Source of the DNA: Setaria digitata | Lineage: Eukaryota > Nematoda > Chromadorea > Rhabditida > Setariidae | DNA length: 32,099 nucleotides | NCBI GenBank assembly: GCA_003640385.1 | Contig: RCAB01000620.1 | Span: 1 to 32,099, forward strand | Direction of reading: 5' to 3' | In this document: one piece after another, positions 1-14,688 of the stretch | Numbering within the stretch: position 1 is the first letter of the stretch | Layout of the letters: each line of letters opens with the position of its first letter | Notes under the pieces: generated by a model | The model's database searches: none | Seen by the model: the letters and a program-made list of their open reading frames with translations, nothing else | What the model was told of the DNA's origin: nothing | Program-made: the position numbers and the translations under genes

Positions 1-1490
1 TTTTTGTTTCCTTGTTTGCAATTTTAAATTTGAAGCTCTTCTCCGATTTCAAAATAAATTTAAATAGCGATGTTTATTTCGTGAAATTTACATTCAAATA
101 GTATAATTATGCAACCAAAAGCATATTTAATTACTAACAGTTAAAGTGAAAATGACGAGGATTGGTACATTTGTTAGCGTAAGTGAGGAAACACTTGAAA
201 ACGTAAGTTAAAAACTCGTCCACAGCGTGAGAAGGGATTTATTCTTGTTTGTTCGTTACACAAACGAAATTATTTTGAAAAGTAGGCGTTGTACTACTCA
301 CTAGAACTTATTTAGTTCATGCTATCACAGCAGCCAATCACTTATAGACTGATCAATTATTAATGATAAATCATTTATGATCATAATATTTATAGTTATA
401 ATGCAGATATAAATGTATCACTTATAGTTAGTTATCTGTCTTCGTTGCTACAGTGTGTGAAATTCCGAAAGTGATGAAGAGATTAACCGATCAGTGTGAG
501 TACAAACATATATACACATTAGGTATTAACTTTTGTGGGACCATGAAGTTAAATATATAGAATTTCTGAATGCACTTACTTGATATACCGGATAATCTGT
601 TTACCAATTCCAGAATTTTAGGACCTGTTAAGAACGGAATCCATAATCTGTTCCATTTGCCAACCTATTAATTACACTTCATTTATGGATTGAGAATTTC
701 CATTAATCGTTTCCGGAATTTTGACAGTGATATTTCTTCCATAGCTGATACTAACATCTTTCACAGATAAGATTTTCATCCAGCCTTATCTACTACGTCT
801 TTCTAGAATTTTCGCAATAACATTTTTTAATTACGCCTAATTTATGGATTAATAATATGGAAAATATCTTATTGCTTCATTTCTGCTAGCGTCAACATTT
901 CCATGAGTACAAACAAATAGAGGAGATTTAAATTATGTAAAAGCAGTTGTGACTTAATGAAAGAAGGATAATAAATTTCCCTGACAAATGATAGTAATTG
1001 TGAAGCGAACACTGATAACAGTGTATGCTTAACAGGAACATGATATGAATTATTAATAGTTTATATCACTAAATTGCAGTCAACATTTATGAATTATTTC
1101 ATATTTTTCAAATATATTTAACAAAAATTTCACAGCAGCTATTTCCGGTCGGAATAGGAAATAATTGCTTCAAAAATTTTGAAGCAATAATATCTAATAC
1201 AGTTGTGTGGACATCATTTATCGTATGTGAATGAAATTTTATAATTTAATATCTGTGAAATGAGTAAACAAAACTCCATTTTTTCTAACAAAATCAAACA
1301 AAGCCCGAAATACTTCATCAGAATTTTCATTCAGATGAAATTATTTAAATCAAAATTTATTTTAACAAAATAAGTAAATAAATAAGGGAAAAAAAAGTGG
1401 TATCAAAAGATGCTCATGATGATTAATTTTAATAAATAAATGATTTTTCTAACGGTATATAAATTGTGTGCCTGTTCAGTAGAAGCAAAT

Positions 1491-1525
1491 TTATTATTAT
1501 TATTATTATTAATAATAAATTTGTT

Positions 1526-1597
<72 letters not shown>
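1491..1597. repeat. TTA/TAA trinucleotide microsatellite with a sign switch
   Basis: About seven TTA units (1491-1510) are followed by a short AATAATAAATTTG spacer and then by roughly twenty-four uninterrupted TAA units up to about 1597. Because TTA is the reverse complement of TAA, the first block can pair with part of the second, so the array can form a hairpin. Such arrays vary in length between individuals and are often mis-sized in assemblies. Confidence 0.95.
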
Positions 1598-3064
1598 TGC
1601 TTAGGAAATGGTTAAATATAAATTTTCAAACTACGTAGTAAATTTCAACTCGGTTAATTGAAATGGATGAACTAAGGTGGAGAAAATTGGAAAGATACAA
1701 CTTACTCGGAATCATTAGTGAAGCTTTCATCTGTAATAATTAATTGCTTTTCTCCTTCATTTAGCTTCCCTGCTCTTCCTAATTAGCAAATGTAAAACTT
1801 GCTATGAGGAAATAATATAGTAAGATTTCAAATAAAGTGTTAACTTAAAAAAAGTTTAACATTTGTAACATTATATCAGACTATTTTTCGAATCATTATA
1901 TATATATAGACATAGAGAAGTATTAAGTGGGACAGAGAAGGGTAAAACGCGAAAAACGAAGTATGTAGATTAAAAATTAATTAATTAATCTATTTAATGC
2001 GATTAAAATTTTTATATCGCAAGCTCCAGCTGATATCTGTTATCAAACTATCGCGACAAAAAATCTTCATTATAATCATTTCATTTAAAACTGAAATTTC
2101 ACTCACCCAAAAAGCAGATAATTTTATAATGATTTTAGTAGGATTGAAGTTTTAGTGCTTTGAGAACTTTGTTGATACTACGAAAAATAAAATGCAAATT
2201 TCCCGCTAACTTCATTCGGAATTATTTATTTTGCTTAATTAATTAGTTAATATATAATAAATCGCGAAATCGCACAAATTGCACAGCCGAGTAATGATTT
2301 TCGGAACAAATTGCTTCATGAAAAAAGAGAGAGTGTTCTGTTCAATGATAGTGGAAATGTATAATAGCCAGAATTATACTGAAAATATATGATGATAGCT
2401 AATCTTATATTGAAAATACATATGATAATAGCAATTACTTCACGTGTTAGACTGATTACAATTGATTGCATTTGACATTTTCTGATAAACACTATAAAAA
2501 AATAGTGATTTTCTTGCCAAATGGGGATGATTTTAATTAAACATTGCAGTATCCAAGTTTTTCTTTTAAATAAATAGTCTATGGTTGAAATCTTAAACTA
2601 GCCTAATGGAAATAATTTTCAAGTATAAAAAGGAGAACCCAAGATGAATAAAATAATTGGAATGTAAGTACTTGAAATAAAAAATCTTCTGAAATATTCA
2701 AAAATGCTAAAATCGATAAAATTAAATATTCTTCCGCCTCACAAATATTGCTTAAGTTTGATTATACGATGCATAGATGCAACTTTACTTTTTTAAAAAA
2801 AAAATTAAGAAAAAGGCTGTAGTTCAAAATTTAGTTCTTAGATCTTGGCAGAAAGAACGACAAATTTCCTTTTTTTTATGGACAAAAGAATGGAAAAAAA
2901 AGATGCATACGAAAAAACTTTCTTTGAAGGTTTCCATCCATTAGAAGAATTGAATTTAAGCAAAATGCAGTGCAATTAACTTTTCGCTGCGGAAAAAAAC
3001 GAATGAAGAACATGAAAATTTCGAGAAGACATGTTACTTCTTGAAATAATTCAATATTACTTTC

Positions 3065-3142
3065 AAATTGATTGTTAAATAGAGAATTTTAACTTTTGTA
3101 AAATTGATTGTTAAATAGAGAATTTTAACTTTTGTAAAATTG
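3065..3142. repeat. 36-bp tandem duplication
   Basis: Bases 3065-3100 are repeated exactly at 3101-3136, followed by six bases of a third copy. The unit starts AAATTGATTGTTAAATAG. No gene is nearby, and the copies are identical, which suggests a recent event or a minisatellite. Confidence 0.93.
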
Positions 3143-6100
3143 TAGGTAAATTTTTGCCCTTTTTTTTTAAAAAAAAAAATTAATGATGCTTCCAATTAAA
3201 TACCTTTAAATTTTATAAAAAAATTCTTACAAATTTTAGATAGAACCCATTTTTACCAATTATTTGTAATTAGTTATATCTTTAATTACTAAAATTTCCT
3301 CGAAAACAATTGCAATCTCGTATTGATAGAATGTGAAATATTTTAAATTTTCGTGGCATATTAAACTCAGTTAAATGTTTAATAGCAGAAAACTTGTGTG
3401 GGAAATTAATGAAGGAGAAAATGATTTAGTGAGAACATTTCGTAAAATCTCTTCTTTTTCGTAAAAAAAAAAAAAATGTTGAAAGTGATAATAGGAACAG
3501 TGATAATGATAACAGTAGTAGTGCTAGTGATAACGGCAATGTTAATAATAATGCTAATAATCAATGATGATGACAATAGTTATTATTGTAAGGATGCTAA
3601 TAAGCACAATTTATAACAGAAACTCATCTTGTCAACATTTATGACGTTAATGACTTAATCAACTTAATTATAAACTTGTGCTTTATGATTGCTATGAAAC
3701 ATCTGAATAACAGTATAAACGATACAGTATAATGTTGCTTTAATCACTTATAATTACAATTTTAAGCAAAAATATAATCTATTTTCTTGCCAGAAAAATG
3801 CTTTAAAACAATATTTCGATCACTAAAATTTAACACCTGAAGTTAGAGCAAAGTTATAATTAAATTACAATGGTTTTTTTTTGGATATATTTTCAATATT
3901 TAATGAATCAAAATCTGCAAATAATACAGTGGAAATATTATTAGTATAATAAAATTCTCATAAACTATAACAATTTGATTTTGTGACGATAAAATTAGAA
4001 TGAAATGGCTAAAATATTTGCAACATATTGTTTATATTAGAATACTAGGCTCTTTATTTGAAGCTAATTGTTACTCATAAAATGGTACTAAAAATAGTAT
4101 TAATTGGCTATAATATTACTAATCATATTTTAAAACTCTTAGCTTTTCCTTGAGAGAACATTTATGAATGAATGGATCGTCCGAAAATCACTAGTCATTT
4201 TCATCCATTACAATATCTTTTTAAATAATTATAACCCCCTTTCTTTAATATTGCTACTGGTGAACTGGAAAGGAAAAATAGAATTGAAGGAATGTTATAA
4301 AAATTTTTAGATAGAGATTGAAAATGCGATTGGCAAAAATAACTAGATAGTTGGTCATGAAAAACACTTAAATAACTGGAATCGTCAATTAGTAGAAAAG
4401 TGCAAAGCAGGAAATGTGATTTTAAATTAGTATTTTAGTCTAATTAATAATAAATTGCAATCACTCATCATAGATTTAATTGCTTAGATTAATTCTTATT
4501 TTCGATATTACTCAGAAATGTGGCCATTAAGTAATTAAAAACATAAATTTGCCACACGGTTGTGTACCGTTTTACTATTGAACAAATTTTATTCAAAACT
4601 ACAATTTTTCATTATGTTAATGCAGTTAGTTGCAAAACCTTCATGAGTGCAAATTATTGATTTAAATTTTGCAAACTTACATATGAAAAGTTTCAGGGAA
4701 CAAAGTCAATTAACGAATGCTTAATTTATTTAATCAGTCCTACTTATATATACAATGAACAGCATGAAAATTCCAAAGTTGTTTCAGAATTGCCAGTTTT
4801 GAATGACTAACAAGGTTTCTGCAAAAATAGTTAAAATTTTTTTTTGTTTTATCGACAAATAAATAACATTTAATATATTCTCATCATTGATAGCTCTAAA
4901 AAACAAAAAAAAAAAAGAGGAAAGGAAAAGTGACAGACTTTTTTAAATTTAAATTATTCCTGTTTTTCAGCACTATTTTCTTCTATCTGTAATTACCGTG
5001 TAATTATTAATCTATCACATGTTTGCGCAAGATATCGAAAATGGTTGAAGAAATAAATTATACTGGGACATATTTTTCCAAGCGAATAATAGAATTAATT
5101 GAATGAGGACAAATAGTTGCGGACAATTTTTCCATTTAAAATCATTCAAGAAATTTAGAAAAGCGATGTTTTTGAGAGTTTGAATGCTTTGATTTCTTAA
5201 AGTACGAAATCAGAATTCATCCAATGAGACTGAACATCTCAGACGAAAATTTCTACGTTGAAAATTTGCAAGAACTGTTGGAAAGAGTCTGGATTATTTA
5301 ATTATTAACCAGTAGTCTTAAGATGCGGCATTTTACAGAAAAAAAAAAAAATTTAGCAAAAAAATATTTCCTGTTTTCTGAGAAAACCTGAAAAAAAAAG
5401 GTGAGAATTGTCGAGTGGGTGAAAAATTAAAAGTAACAATATCCATTACATTTTCATCTTGTTAAAACATTTCCGATGATAATGAATTGATTAAAATAAT
5501 TTTTCTAGATTTGTTAAAATTTGCATACTGATTAATTTGTTGCTATAGTTTTTAAAAATTGCTAAAATGAAACTTCAGCAAATTGATATCTATAAGAGTA
5601 CGATAGGATGAAAACTTCACTTATTGCTGTAATTTCAATGTTTAACTTTTTATCAAAGTAGCTCTCTAATGAGTCGACAAATATGTGTTAATAACTTATT
5701 GTCAGTTATTTATAGAAATGTTCAATGTAACAAAATTTCCTGCAATTTTGTTTCTTTTTTTTTTTTCCTATCTACTATCATTGATTTTATGAATAAAATA
5801 TTTTAAAATAAAGAAATTATTTCCTCTACCTTAGCGAATAAAGCTTAAATTTAAATCCAAACTAAAATTTCAAACTAGAACTAATTTTGAGCTGTTAAAA
5901 TTTGAATTTTATCAGCTGTAATTGCATTACAGGATTACTTTTATCTAACTGTAATAAGATAAAAGAAAAATGCAACGGCAACAAATTATTTAAAATTTTT
6001 CGAAAAAAAACGTTAAAATTTGTTACGCTTTAAGATTTAAAATTAAATTTTTGTTGCAAACTACCGAAATGCATCACATACATAAATTTTCTCTCTGGAG

Positions 6101-6610
6101 AACTGGTTTGGCTGTGATGTCAATTTCCAATAATTTGCTTTTTTTTTTTTTTGAAATGATGTCAATTTTCATTGATTTTTTTTTTTTTTTTTGAATTTAG
6201 TTCGAACTACTTCAATTTATATTTATATTATCATTAAGCTTAACAAATAATATAAGAAAAAAAAAAGCGAAATTCATTCGAAATTTTTTATCTTTCCTTT
6301 CTAAGAAAAAGGATTTTTTTTTTTATTCCTTTTTAAAAGAATAATTGCATCATTTGAATGTTATCTGATGACAAAGCAAATATTTCAACTGTGAAATCGT
6401 TCTATTTTAATGCAAATTTATCTAACATTTTATCTCTGATATGTATTTTATGATGAAATAATTTTTTTTCAAACTTTTTAATTTGTTATTTTTATAAAGT
6501 GAAACATTGAACTGATTTCCTGTTTAATAAGAACTGGAATATCTGTGGAAAGTAATTTCGGTACTAATTACATTGCCTTATCACAGATGGAATGATGAGA
6601 TATTCCCCAT

Positions 6611-7152
6611 TCTGAGGTGGAAGTTAGGAGGTCAGAAATGGATGGTTAAAACCGTCTTGAGGTCAGAGTGTTAGATGGCTATAACCAGAATGAGGTCATA
6701 GCTGTTGGTCCCAACTGTTCTGAAGTTAAAGGGCTTATTTCATGTCTGTGTCGTTGTCCTTCACAGCTCTTCTTGAAGTGATTAATGCTAAAGCAGAAGA
6801 TGAGAACTAATATGGCAGTAAATTCGTTTCTTTAGATAATGTAGTCTGAGCAACACATTTCAAGAAATTTCAAGCAGAAGGATAGAATTGCCGTTAAGGT
6901 GAAATCAAGAACAGAAAGTAATGGATGAGGCGGAAGAATGAAATGACTGAAGTGAATGAAGATGCCTTCTCATTAACTTGATCACTTGAAGAAGAGCTCG
7001 GGGAGTATTAATTCCATACGGTAATTAACGAAGGACGAAGGCAGAAGTATGTCGTCAAACTTCAGAACAGCTGGGACATTGGGGTCAGGTTAGCTATAGC
7101 CATCCAACTCTGACCTCAAGAGGGTTGTAGCCATCTAACTTGACCTCAGGAC
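6611..7152. repeat. Imperfect fold-back (inverted repeat) element with internal sub-repeats
   Basis: The left arm (about 6611-6730) and right arm (about 7057-7152) are reverse complements with mismatches and small gaps, separated by a spacer of about 330 bases. The core pair is CTTGAGGTCAGAG..TGGCTATA at 6656-6682 against its complement at 7095-7120. The inner edges CTGTTCTGAAGTT (6715-6727) and AACTTCAGAACAG (7058-7070) pair perfectly. Each arm is itself built of degenerate units of about 31 bases beginning GAGGTCA. No transposase frame is present in the spacer. This fits a non-autonomous fold-back or MITE-like element; I cannot define target-site duplications or its exact ends. The region is also richer in G+C than its surroundings. 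Confidence 0.8.
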
Positions 7153-7440
7153 TGATCACACGTACTTGATCCATACTTATCTGTGGCATTGCTTGCTCAA
7201 TGCTCTCACCGATAGCACTACCAGGCAGTGATTTCTTTAGCATACGTGACTCACACGTTTCACACGCACTCACTCCCTGACGAAGTTTAGGGATTATCGA
7301 AGGGGCAGTTTTTACTTCTTACCAAGTTGTGTGCTTCTCAGAAATATCTCAACTGCAATATTTATGCAAGAATATCAAATTTGAATATTCAGAAAGCTGT
7401 GGCCTTCCCGCTAGATAACCATTAAAATATTACGGTATAT

Positions 7441-7600
7441 TGTAAGCGAGCCAACGGCTAACGAAACAGCTTACTTCGTTGTGGCTAGGTGATTTGTTCG
7501 TTTTGTTTGGTTAAGGAAGGGAGGTGTCGAGGAGTCTCGGGATGAAATCTGGAGGGGAGAGTTTTATTGAAGTTTGGTAAAGTTAGGTTTTAGGTTAGCT
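7441..7600 (+). promoter_or_regulatory. G+C-richer block upstream of prps, possible promoter or 5' exon
   Basis: This stretch is much less A+T-rich than its surroundings, with several CpG-containing words and a run of G-rich words, and is placed just upstream of the PRPP synthetase gene. A good-looking splice donor, TTTGGTAAAG, occurs at about 7573, so a transcribed 5' exon is possible. An ATG at 7541 opens a short frame that runs to this donor in phase 2, which does not fit the phase-0 acceptor at 7842, so I do not propose it as the start. This is inferred from composition only. Confidence 0.3.
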
Positions 7601-7925
7601 TTGAAATTCTCAAAGATTTGGGGTTGAGGAAAAGATACTTAGGATTTCAAGTGTTAAAATTTTTTTTTCAGCAAATGATTTCCAGTGAGAATCGCGGAAA
7701 TCCAAGATTTTTTTTTTTAGTAATTAAATGTTCGTTAATGAATTTATTAGAAACTATTGGTGGAGAATACGGATTCGTTAATTTTTTGGGTTTTGAGTCA
7801 AAATTCTGTAACTTGCTTGAGTTCATTAGAAGCTTTTTTAGGATAACATCGCAGTCATTGAAAAAGTCATTGATCAGGCTTTAACTGAACAGCAGTCGCG
7901 GCGAGAACTGCAAACTCAAATCAGA

Positions 7926-10900
<2,975 letters not shown>

Positions 10901-12072
10901 ATTTGTTTCGGAATTATTTCCATTTTGTTCTCATGCCGCTGTTGCTGTCAAAATTATGCAAACTGAAAAAGTTAATCATTGTTTCTTAAGTGTATCGACT
11001 ATACCCATTTTTCTTTCTTGTTTAAAATTTCTATTTTAAGCTGAGATCCTTCGTTATTTATTATTTCTCATATATATGTTCTTTTGGTAAAATGAAGCTC
11101 AATGTGTATAGTAATTTCAATTTTCTTTATTTTACCGTCAAAGTTTTTACAGTAGAATAGATCATATAATTGTAAAACCTTTATTATCTTGAATGTATAT
11201 TTCAAATGTTGTAATTCTTTGCCTTCTTTCGTATTGTTGACACTTAAAATTTTAAGTTGATATCATTAATTCATTTTATTTCTGGTATTTTTAGTAATCC
11301 TTTACTTAAATAGATTTTCGACCATTTTAACTAATTTATCCTCTAGACTTTATTTTGATATAATTTTCTTCATAATTGATTATTATATTAATATGAGACT
11401 TCGTTAAAATGATCCATTATGATATAGCTAAATGGATCAGTTCGAAAACTGTTTCCAGATATTTTGATACCGTTCAATTTTCTATTAGTAGCTATTAGTT
11501 TTACTTCCAAGATTTATTTTTGTCTCTATGAATATTTCCTCGTGTTGTATGGTAAATATATGTAATTTTTTGATTCAAAGTGAAGAAAGTAGAATATAAC
11601 AAAATTAGTTTGTGGGTCATAAGTTTTTGAATCCTCGAAATTAAGAATCGCATGATTTCATGATAAATACTTTATTCATTTTTGGAAATAATCGAATCTG
11701 AACATGCAGATGGAATTTCTTGTGATGTATTAGTGAGATTGATGAATTCGCTTCTTTAGTCTAGGAAAGATGATGGATGAATAAAGTCTAGTGGACTACG
11801 TTCCATAAATGTAATTTCTCTTTATTAATGAGGATTTTTAGTTTTTCTGTTTTCGGGTAGGGAATTTTGTGTTTATACAAGAGATTTTTATATTTCTTTT
11901 GAGTGATCATGGAAGAATAGTACTGCTGGAACAGGAAGTTCCGAGGGCCCTGAATATGCCTTAAGTCATTTATATCAGTGGTTTTTTTCTGCTGTGCTGA
12001 AATATTTATCTCTAACAAAAATCTGTATTTCAGGCAGCTATCATCTTCCGTTCGATTCTCTCAAGACGATTA
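10901..12072. other. Spacer between prps and the membrane-protein gene
   Basis: This stretch would hold the prps 3' UTR. An AATAAA polyadenylation-type hexamer lies at 11780-11785, some 880 bases after the stop; I see no closer canonical hexamer. The minus strand carries an open frame from about 12056 down to a stop at 11788, discussed under findings. No other gene is supported. Confidence 0.5.
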
Positions 12073-12083
12073 TTTCAGAAGGG
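12068..12083 (+). promoter_or_regulatory. Probable splice-leader acceptor and very short 5' UTR
   Basis: The sequence ATTATTTCAG ends at 12078, five bases before the ATG at 12084. TTTCAG is the nematode acceptor consensus, and such a short leader is typical of trans-spliced messages. A second TTTCAG ends at 12033; no ATG lies between the two in this frame, so both give the same start. Confidence 0.55.
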
Positions 12084-13760
12084 ATGTTGAAGCTAGTTAT
12101 TTTAATCATGTCATACATTTCCTATACAGCTACACAAACTTATAAAACTGGTGATAATTCAACCATTACGGGTTGCTCGTACGTTTACTTCTGTATTTTG
12201 TAGAAATATTAATATGAATTTTGAAGTGCTAACCTTTGTCTCACTTTTCTGGAGTTACGATTTGCATATCCGAAGATAGAGAGTAAAATTGTCCAAATTT
12301 TATCGCGATAATACCAGTGAAGTTGTAAATAAGTGTGAAATTTTATAAAGGTTTATATGAATCTTCTCGATCGAAAATTTCTCTATCAGGAAAAATCGGA
12401 TATTATTTAGAAGTCATTGCTCTGCTGATGACAGCGGTTTGACGTGCTTGAATCGGTCATTAGAATTTTACGAGCATCTTCTGTTGGCACAGATGAGGCA
12501 TTTCGTTGCAGTTCAATTGCACATTGGTTAGAATTCTTGAAATGAAAATTCCTGGCAGCATTTTTGATGACCACGGAACTCAAAAAAAAAAAAAAGGAAA
12601 GATATATATTTATTGTTTTTAGGAGCTTCTCTTATTTCCTCCTTTATTCTTCCTACTATGAAATGTCGTTTTTCTGAACGTTTTGAGGTGTTTCGATTGT
12701 AAACTTGTTGCTAAAAACAACCAGTAATTTATTCAGATCAGTGGCACAAGCGACATAAGGAACACGTTCGTCAGAATTACACGGAAATAAAGGAAGAAGT
12801 AATCGCTTTTCTTTCTGCTCAGCTAGAACCGGAAGATGTTATAGATGAAAAAACAGTGAGTTTCTTATTTTCCTTCTTTTTCTTGGTTATTTTTGATGCC
12901 GCTTTGATGGGAAAGATTATCGTGAAAGTTTCATCTTTTAATTACAGTTCACTGAAATTTACTTAGTACGGGTAGTCCTGTAGCTTTGTTTTATTCAATT
13001 AACAGCATTTAGATCTGTATCGGCAGTCATAAATAATCATTTGCAGAAGACAAGAAAGCAGATAACATAGAATCAATTAATTTGAGTTAAATTATTACAA
13101 GATTGAATTTTCGTTTTCCTTGAAATTGGGCAATATAATACGTTGTCAGAATTTGGAAGAAAAGGGACACTCCTTGTTTGATGATTTTTGTAAGAACAAA
13201 ATGAAAAAATCATGTATGATTTAGAAAATGTAGATGAGAATTAGAGTAGCAAAGCTTCCATTCTGTTTTTGTGTTAGTTTGTCGTCACATGGCAAGAATT
13301 TTATGCTTGTAATTTTTCTATGGCATTCTATAGCTACCTTTGAATAGTATTCAGTAATCTGTCCGAAAAGTAGTTATCACTTGCTTATTATCACACCAGT
13401 ATTTATAATGGGACATGCATTCCCTATTCGGATAATGTTTATCTGAAAAGCTAGGAATTATTATATTAAACACATTGTAGAGTTTTCAAATTCATAAAAA
13501 ATCTTTTCAATTCATAATTCATCTTGTTGTAGATTGCTACCGTTGTTGGTGTTTTGTTGGACAGAGTAGAAGAAGGAACTGAAGAGATCACTGGAAGAAT
13601 ACCGCATTTCACTTGTCCTTTACCATGTGAATATCGCTATGATATATGGCGTAATGTTTTTATTGCTTCTATGATTTTGAATTTTCTGCTTGTTATTGCT
13701 ATTGTTCCATTTATCATTTCTCTCATTAGGTCTGATGCTCCAGAACAACTCGTAAGGTGA
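12084..13760 (+). CDS. Orphan secretory/single-pass membrane protein, 4 exons, 192 aa
   Basis: I do not recognise a family. Exons are 12084-12178, 12390-12526, 12737-12855 and 13533-13760; every junction is GT-AG and the phases (2, 1, 0) agree, which supports the model. The protein opens with a hydrophobic signal-like segment (MLKLVILIMSYISYTA, residues 1-16). Residues 20-155 look extracellular or luminal, with cysteines at 31, 42, 51, 145 and 149 and N-glycosylation sequons at N25, N53 and N91. Residues 79-140 are charged and probably helical, and residues 158-182 are a strong transmembrane segment followed by a short tail. The predicted topology is type I. The last exon is the most certain part; exon 1 is the least. 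The last codons also contain a strong donor (GTAAGG at 13752). Splicing to the poly-T/CAG acceptor at 13880 gives an immediate TGA, so the protein would end at residue 190 instead of 192. Confidence 0.7.
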
Positions 13761-13916
13761 TGAATTAGTTTATATAGAATTATTATTTTATTCGATAATT
13801 TTTTCTTCTTGCTTTCTGATTTAAAAAAGAAGTGAAAGAAAAAACTAAAGATGAGTTTTTTTTTTTTTTTTTTTTTTCAGTGAAAATTTTGTCCAATTAG
13901 AGTCAGCAAAGATTTG

Positions 13917-14155
13917 CAGAAGTTTTGGAAATTAATGAGACAACTAAAAAATTATTGATATGCCGCTATATTACTATATTACTACTACCAACAATTGCTT
14001 GATTTCAGCAATCTTCCTGAAATGTATTTGTTGTGNCAGAAGTTTTGGAAATTAATGAGACAACTAAAAAATTATTGATATGCCGCTATATTACTATATT
14101 ACTACTACCAACAATTGCTTGATTTCAGCAATCTTCCTGAAATGTATTTGTTGTG
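13917..14155. repeat. Exact 119-bp duplication around a single N: assembly seam
   Basis: Bases 13917-14035 are identical to 14037-14155, and the only ambiguous base in the window, n, sits between them at 14036. Exact copies meeting at a one-base gap are what results when two overlapping contigs are placed end to end without merging. The real genome probably holds one copy. No exon is touched, although a 3' UTR of the membrane-protein gene may cross it. Confidence 0.9.
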
Positions 14156-14688
14156 AAACGTTTAATTGTCGTTCTCTTTGTGCCTGTTCCTTTAGACAAT
14201 TTTAATTTATGATTTCCTATAATTCTGTGCACGCCAGATAAGAAATTTTGGCCAAAAAAAATTTGGGCCAAATTTTTAAGATTTTCTTGAAATTTATATG
14301 CTTTTTCATAGTTCCCTTAACCGAAATTGATAAGCTACATCACTCCAACTGATCAGTGTTATTGTATCGATCAGTTTGTTTGTTATCCACCTCTTTATGG
14401 TTAAAAATATGGTTCATCTATTGCATATTCTTTTATCACTAATCCATCAGTGCAACATTATTCATCATTTTGCCTCATCTAGCTGCTGTATAGAATCATA
14501 TCATTATTAGCTTAATTGATTCATTCTCTCTTTGTTGTGTAACACATATTTTTTGCTGTTTTTGTTTTTCAACAAAACCCTCAACAATTCCATTCCTTTT
14601 TTGTTCGAATTAATTTTTTTTTCTCCTCAAGTTTTATATTTTTCAGTTTCTGTTTATAAGTTAATTTAATGTTACCGGTAAACTTATA
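14156..14688. other. Intergenic stretch after the assembly seam
   Basis: I see no gene here. It contains pyrimidine-rich runs and ends in a strong acceptor, ATATTTTTCAG at about 14646, which could serve a transcript starting nearby. Self-complementary TGATCA words occur around 14350-14380. Confidence 0.4.

Larger units (their letters stand above)
1..7440. other. Gene-poor A+T-rich stretch left of prps
   Basis: I found no exon series, RNA gene or long open frame here on either strand. The stretch holds many poly-A and poly-T runs, a TAA microsatellite near 1.5 kb, a 36-bp tandem duplication near 3.1 kb and the fold-back repeat at 6.6-7.15 kb, which are listed separately. A short direct CACGTG occurs near 2442. 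The stretch is best read as an intergenic region or the far upstream region of the PRPP synthetase gene. Confidence 0.6.

Noticed and set aside
1..7440. Possible bacterial endosymbiont insert (common in filarial genomes)
   Set aside because: No long intronless frame or bacterial-type gene was found anywhere in the window.
7618..7884. 88-codon plus-strand frame overlapping the prps 5' region
   Set aside because: It has no ATG start, runs across poly-T tracts and is in a different frame from the open stretch that leads into PRPP synthetase.
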